From Ochrobactrum chromiisoli (GTDB taxonomy: Bacteria > Pseudomonadota > Alphaproteobacteria > Rhizobiales > Rhizobiaceae), in the NCBI RefSeq assembly GCF_026241335.1, contig NZ_JAPHAV010000008.1, positions 62,001-126,000 of the forward strand: a stretch of 64,000 nucleotides of DNA, given 5' to 3'. Within the stretch, counting starts at the first letter, position 1. Each line of letters starts with the position of its first letter. Shown here one piece after another: positions 61,535 to 64,000 of the stretch. The position numbers and the translations under genes were made by a program. Below the pieces are notes generated by a model, which was not told the DNA's origin, searched no databases, and worked only from the letters and a program-made list of their open reading frames with translations.

Positions 61535-62430
61535 AGCGCATACTCGTAACCGGGGGAACCGGTTTCGTGGGTGCGCGCACTGTTGCAGCCCTTCATGCGG
61601 CAGGTCATGCGGTGCGTGTGCTGGATCTTGCGCCCCGCCCCGCCCGTTTTCCCGCAGGACTGCCGGTCGAAGTGCTTGCAGGCGATATTACAAATGCCGG
61701 AATGGTCGCAAATGCTGCGCGTGATTGCGATGGAATCGTCCATCTCGCTGGCCTTATGACAGTAGACTGCGCCCGTGATCCCATTATTGGCGCGCAGGTC
61801 AATCTGATCGGTAGTCTCAACGTTTTCGAAGCGGCAAGATCAAACTGCATTCCAGTTGCCTATCTTTCCACGGCCGGTGTCTTTGGGCCCGATGATGCTA
61901 TGCATCCGCGGCCAATGACGACCTACGGCGCCACGAAACTGGCTGTTGAAGGCGCGGCCCGCGCCTTCTTTCTGGATCATGGCGTACCGAGCCTCGGGCT
62001 GCGTCCCTACATCGTTTACGGCCCCGGTATCAGCTCGGGCATTGCTGCCGGTCCGTCAATCGCGCTTGCCGCTGCGGTGCGGCGCGAGCCCGCACTTATT
62101 CGCTTTTCCGGTCGCGTCGGCTTCGTTCATGTCGATGATGTCGCCCGTCTTCTTACCGCGGCGATGACGACCGCGCCGGATGGAGCCATGACGTTGACCA
62201 TGGCAGGCGACACTGCTGACATAGCCGATTTCGTCGCCGAGCTTCAGACGCAATCCGGCTGGAACGGCATTACCGTCGAAGGTCCGCCATTGCGCATCCC
62301 CGCAGCGCTGGTGAGTGATCCGGTGCCCACCTTTCTCGGCCCCCAACCGGTAACGGGCATCCAGAGCGGAATCGCCAATTCGCTGGCCGAACTGCAAATG
62401 CGGATGGCAGAGGAATCGTCCAATGTTTAG
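61531..62430 (+). CDS. NAD-dependent epimerase/dehydratase (SDR extended)
   Basis: 299-residue extended short-chain dehydrogenase. The NAD-binding motif is ILVTGGTGFVGARTVAALHA (about residues 4-23), followed by VHLAGLMTVDC. The active-site Y-x-x-x-K is in TYGATKLAVEGAARAFFLDH, with the Ser/Thr in YLSTAGVFGPDD. GLRPYIVYGPG is the usual RxxxxYGPG segment. Typical of nucleotide-sugar epimerases, uronate dehydrogenases and lactone-pathway enzymes. Together with the divergent Gfo/Idh enzyme and the LivK-type importer it suggests catabolism of a sugar acid or aromatic-derived compound. Confidence 0.85.
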   Translation: MKRILVTGGTGFVGARTVAALHAAGHAVRVLDLAPRPARFPAGLPVEVLAGDITNAGMVANAARDCDGIVHLAGLMTVDCARDPIIGAQVNLIGSLNVFEAARSNCIPVAYLSTAGVFGPDDAMHPRPMTTYGATKLAVEGAARAFFLDHGVPSLGLRPYIVYGPGISSGIAAGPSIALAAAVRREPALIRFSGRVGFVHVDDVARLLTAAMTTAPDGAMTLTMAGDTADIADFVAELQTQSGWNGITVEGPPLRIPAALVSDPVPTFLGPQPVTGIQSGIANSLAELQMRMAEESSNV

Positions 62431-62639
62431 TCCCCATCGTCCATTTCCCACCCCCTGTCTCCATGGTCTTGTCAAACGTCAAGCATGCGGGCAACTGCGG
62501 GTGGACCTGACCAGGAGAGGGGTGCAGGTCTGACAATCAAATCGCATTCTCGGGAGGAGTTCGAGACACTGCGTTCCGGGCAAAGGTCGATGGATCGGCG
62601 AACGGATTTTAGAGAAACGATCATGCATGGAGGAAGATC

Positions 62640-63767
62640 ATGATCAAGAAACTGCTTTCCACCGCTGCCGTGCTGCTGGCGCTCGGCACTGTCCCGGCAC
62701 TGTCAGATATCAAGGTCGGTTCCATCGTCGAGCTGTCAGGGCCAGGCGCTGCTGCCGGAACAAATTTCCGCGATGGCGTGAAAATGGGCTTCGAAGAGAT
62801 CAATGCACAGGGCGGCATTCTCAACGAACCAGTCAAGATCATCGAGTATGACAGCCAGACTGATCCGCAGGTTTCACGCGCCATGGTTCAAAAAGCGATC
62901 GACGATGAAGTCTATGCGATCATGGGCACAGTTTTCTCATCCTCCACCGTTGTGAACATGATCGTTGCCAAGCAATATGGCATTCCACAGTTCACCGGTT
63001 CTGAGGCCCCTTCCATCACCGCCAAGGGCAACCCCTATATCTTCCGCACCGCTTTCGGCTCGCAAAAAGGCGTGCCGAAGATGGTGAAATACATGGTTGA
63101 GAACATGGGCGTGAAGAAGGTCGGCATTGCTTGGGCCAATACCGAATTCGGCAAGGGTGGCCATCAGGCCTTCATCGACGAAGCGGCGAAGGCTGGTCTT
63201 GAAATTGTCGTGGATGTTCCTTCAGAACAGGCGCAGGCAGATTTCTCCGCCGATGTGTTAAAGCTGAAGAATTCCGGTGCCGATGCCTTCTTCATCTACT
63301 ACACCGAAGAGGAAAGCGCCCGTTTCCTGCGCGAGGCGCGCAAGCAAGGCATCGAAAAGCCCCTGATCGGAGAAACCACGCTCATCGGCCATAAGGTAAT
63401 TGAGCTTGCTGGCGATGCCGCAAACGGTGCGATGGGCCATGTCGGCCTGACGCCGGACGCTGATGTACCAGCCCTCAAAGACATGGTCGAGCGCTTCAAG
63501 ATCAAGTTCAAGTATACGCCCGATCACAACGCTATCAAAGGCTACATCGCTGCCTGGACGCTGAAATACGTCACCGAAATGGTCGGCAAGCCGGACAGCA
63601 AGGCCGTCGCCGAAAAACTGCACGGCCTGACCCTCAAAGCCTCGGACTATCCGGGCGTTCTGATGGATGTGAGTTGGGACGACACCGGCGAAATGTCACG
63701 CGAGAGCTTCTTTGTGAAGGTCGAGAACGGCAAACAGGTCGTCGACGCCATCCTGCCGCCGAACTGA
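62640..63767 (+). CDS. Branched-chain-amino-acid-type ABC transporter substrate-binding protein (LivK-like)
   Basis: 375-residue periplasmic receptor of the Leu/Ile/Val-binding (periplasmic-binding type 6) family. The signal peptide MIKKLLSTAAVLLALGTVPA is cleaved near ALS-D. The mature start IKVGSIVELSGPGAAAGTNF is the family entry, followed by GFEEINAQGGILNEPVKIIE. MGTVFSSSTVVNMIVAKQYG and IPQFTGSEAPSITAKGNPYI line the ligand cleft. Many relatives bind aromatic acids, urea, amides or sugars' degradation products rather than amino acids. GGAGGAAGATC precedes the ATG. The LivH-like permease starts 94 bp after it. Confidence 0.9.
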   Translation: MIKKLLSTAAVLLALGTVPALSDIKVGSIVELSGPGAAAGTNFRDGVKMGFEEINAQGGILNEPVKIIEYDSQTDPQVSRAMVQKAIDDEVYAIMGTVFSSSTVVNMIVAKQYGIPQFTGSEAPSITAKGNPYIFRTAFGSQKGVPKMVKYMVENMGVKKVGIAWANTEFGKGGHQAFIDEAAKAGLEIVVDVPSEQAQADFSADVLKLKNSGADAFFIYYTEEESARFLREARKQGIEKPLIGETTLIGHKVIELAGDAANGAMGHVGLTPDADVPALKDMVERFKIKFKYTPDHNAIKGYIAAWTLKYVTEMVGKPDSKAVAEKLHGLTLKASDYPGVLMDVSWDDTGEMSRESFFVKVENGKQVVDAILPPN

Positions 63768-63861
63768 TCGCAGCCGATCAACATATCCGCCGGCAGCACA
63801 ACGTGTTGTCGGCTTCATCACCCCATTCGCAAAGCCGACCACCAGCCCGTGAGGACATATC

Positions 63862-64000
63862 ATGGCCGAGCTTCTTCAAATCCTTGTCTCCGGCCTTGCC
63901 GCCGGTTCTATCTATGCGCTGGCCGCTGTCGGCTTCACGTTGCTCTGGCAGGCGTCACAGACGATCAACTTTGCACAGGGCGAATTCGTCATGCTCCCGG
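63862..64000 (+). CDS. Branched-chain-type ABC permease (LivH-like), 5' part
   Basis: First 46 codons, running off the right edge: MAELLQILVSGLAAGSIYAL, AAVGFTLLWQASQTINFAQG and EFVMLP. The INFAQGEF segment is the LivH signature. A full gene would be about 290-300 codons, presumably followed by livM, livG and livF homologues. Confidence 0.9.
   Translation, partial: MAELLQILVSGLAAGSIYALAAVGFTLLWQASQTINFAQGEFVMLP

Noticed and set aside
1-64000. CRISPR array, rRNA operon, retron or toxin-antitoxin cassette
   Set aside because: No regularly spaced repeats, rRNA sequence, reverse transcriptase or recognisable toxin-antitoxin pair was seen on either strand.

Overview
The window looks like chromosome from a Brucella/Ochrobactrum-type alphaproteobacterium (Hyphomicrobiales). 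This rests on gene content and style: a ureABCEFGD-urea transporter-nickel transporter locus of the Brucella ure2 kind, the four-gene ligase-associated DNA-repair set, a PodJ-like polarity protein, the thioredoxin/Lon-N/Trm112 cluster, and two families of about 100-bp palindromic intergenic repeats of the kind described in Brucella. No database search was possible, so the genus is an inference.

Layout. 1-15.5 kb is ordinary backbone: the 5' part of argE, a GNAT acetyltransferase, a PodJ-like polar organiser, a TSUP exporter with its TIGR02186 partner, the divergent LAD repair quartet (PdeM phosphoesterase and helicase on minus; exonuclease and ATP-dependent ligase on plus), a membrane protein of unknown function and a nitronate monooxygenase. 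A tRNA-Thr(CGT) at 15.65 kb opens an accessory scar that ends at about 21.03 kb. The scar holds an unknown gene, an intact PaaI-like thioesterase beside a Rieske-oxygenase pseudogene with an internal stop, nested IS5 remnants, a DUF2130 gene cut to its first 60 codons, a 5'-truncated orphan gene and an IS6-family element.

21.1-30.5 kb carries a VOC protein and then a tightly overlapping plus-strand operon: a peptide-type ABC importer, an FAD amino-acid-oxidase-like enzyme, an ATC-hydrolase-family protein and an M20 amidohydrolase. It ends in a clear terminator. The operon reads as a complete uptake-and-degradation route for an N-acylated or thiazoline-like amino-acid derivative. 30.5-45.6 kb is one long minus-strand nickel/urease locus: nikR, an SLC13-like permease, ureABCEFGD, a urea channel, amtB and nikABCDE. 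A near-perfect NikR operator (GTATGA-N16-TCTTAC) lies just before nikA. The locus imports nickel and urea, builds urease, and moves the ammonia produced.

45.8-59.2 kb holds an HWE histidine kinase, an MscS channel, an AaeXAB-like efflux operon with its own outer-membrane factor, an MHS-type MFS transporter with a large inserted domain, leuB, the Trm112/Lon-N/thioredoxin-TPR cluster and a prolyl-tRNA editing protein. A tRNA-Gly(GCC) at 59.6 kb and an IS3 remnant mark a second junction. The sequence beyond it appears more GC-rich: a Gfo/Idh/MocA dehydrogenase, an NAD epimerase/dehydratase and the start of a LivK/LivH-type ABC importer, probably an acquired catabolic cluster that continues past the right edge.
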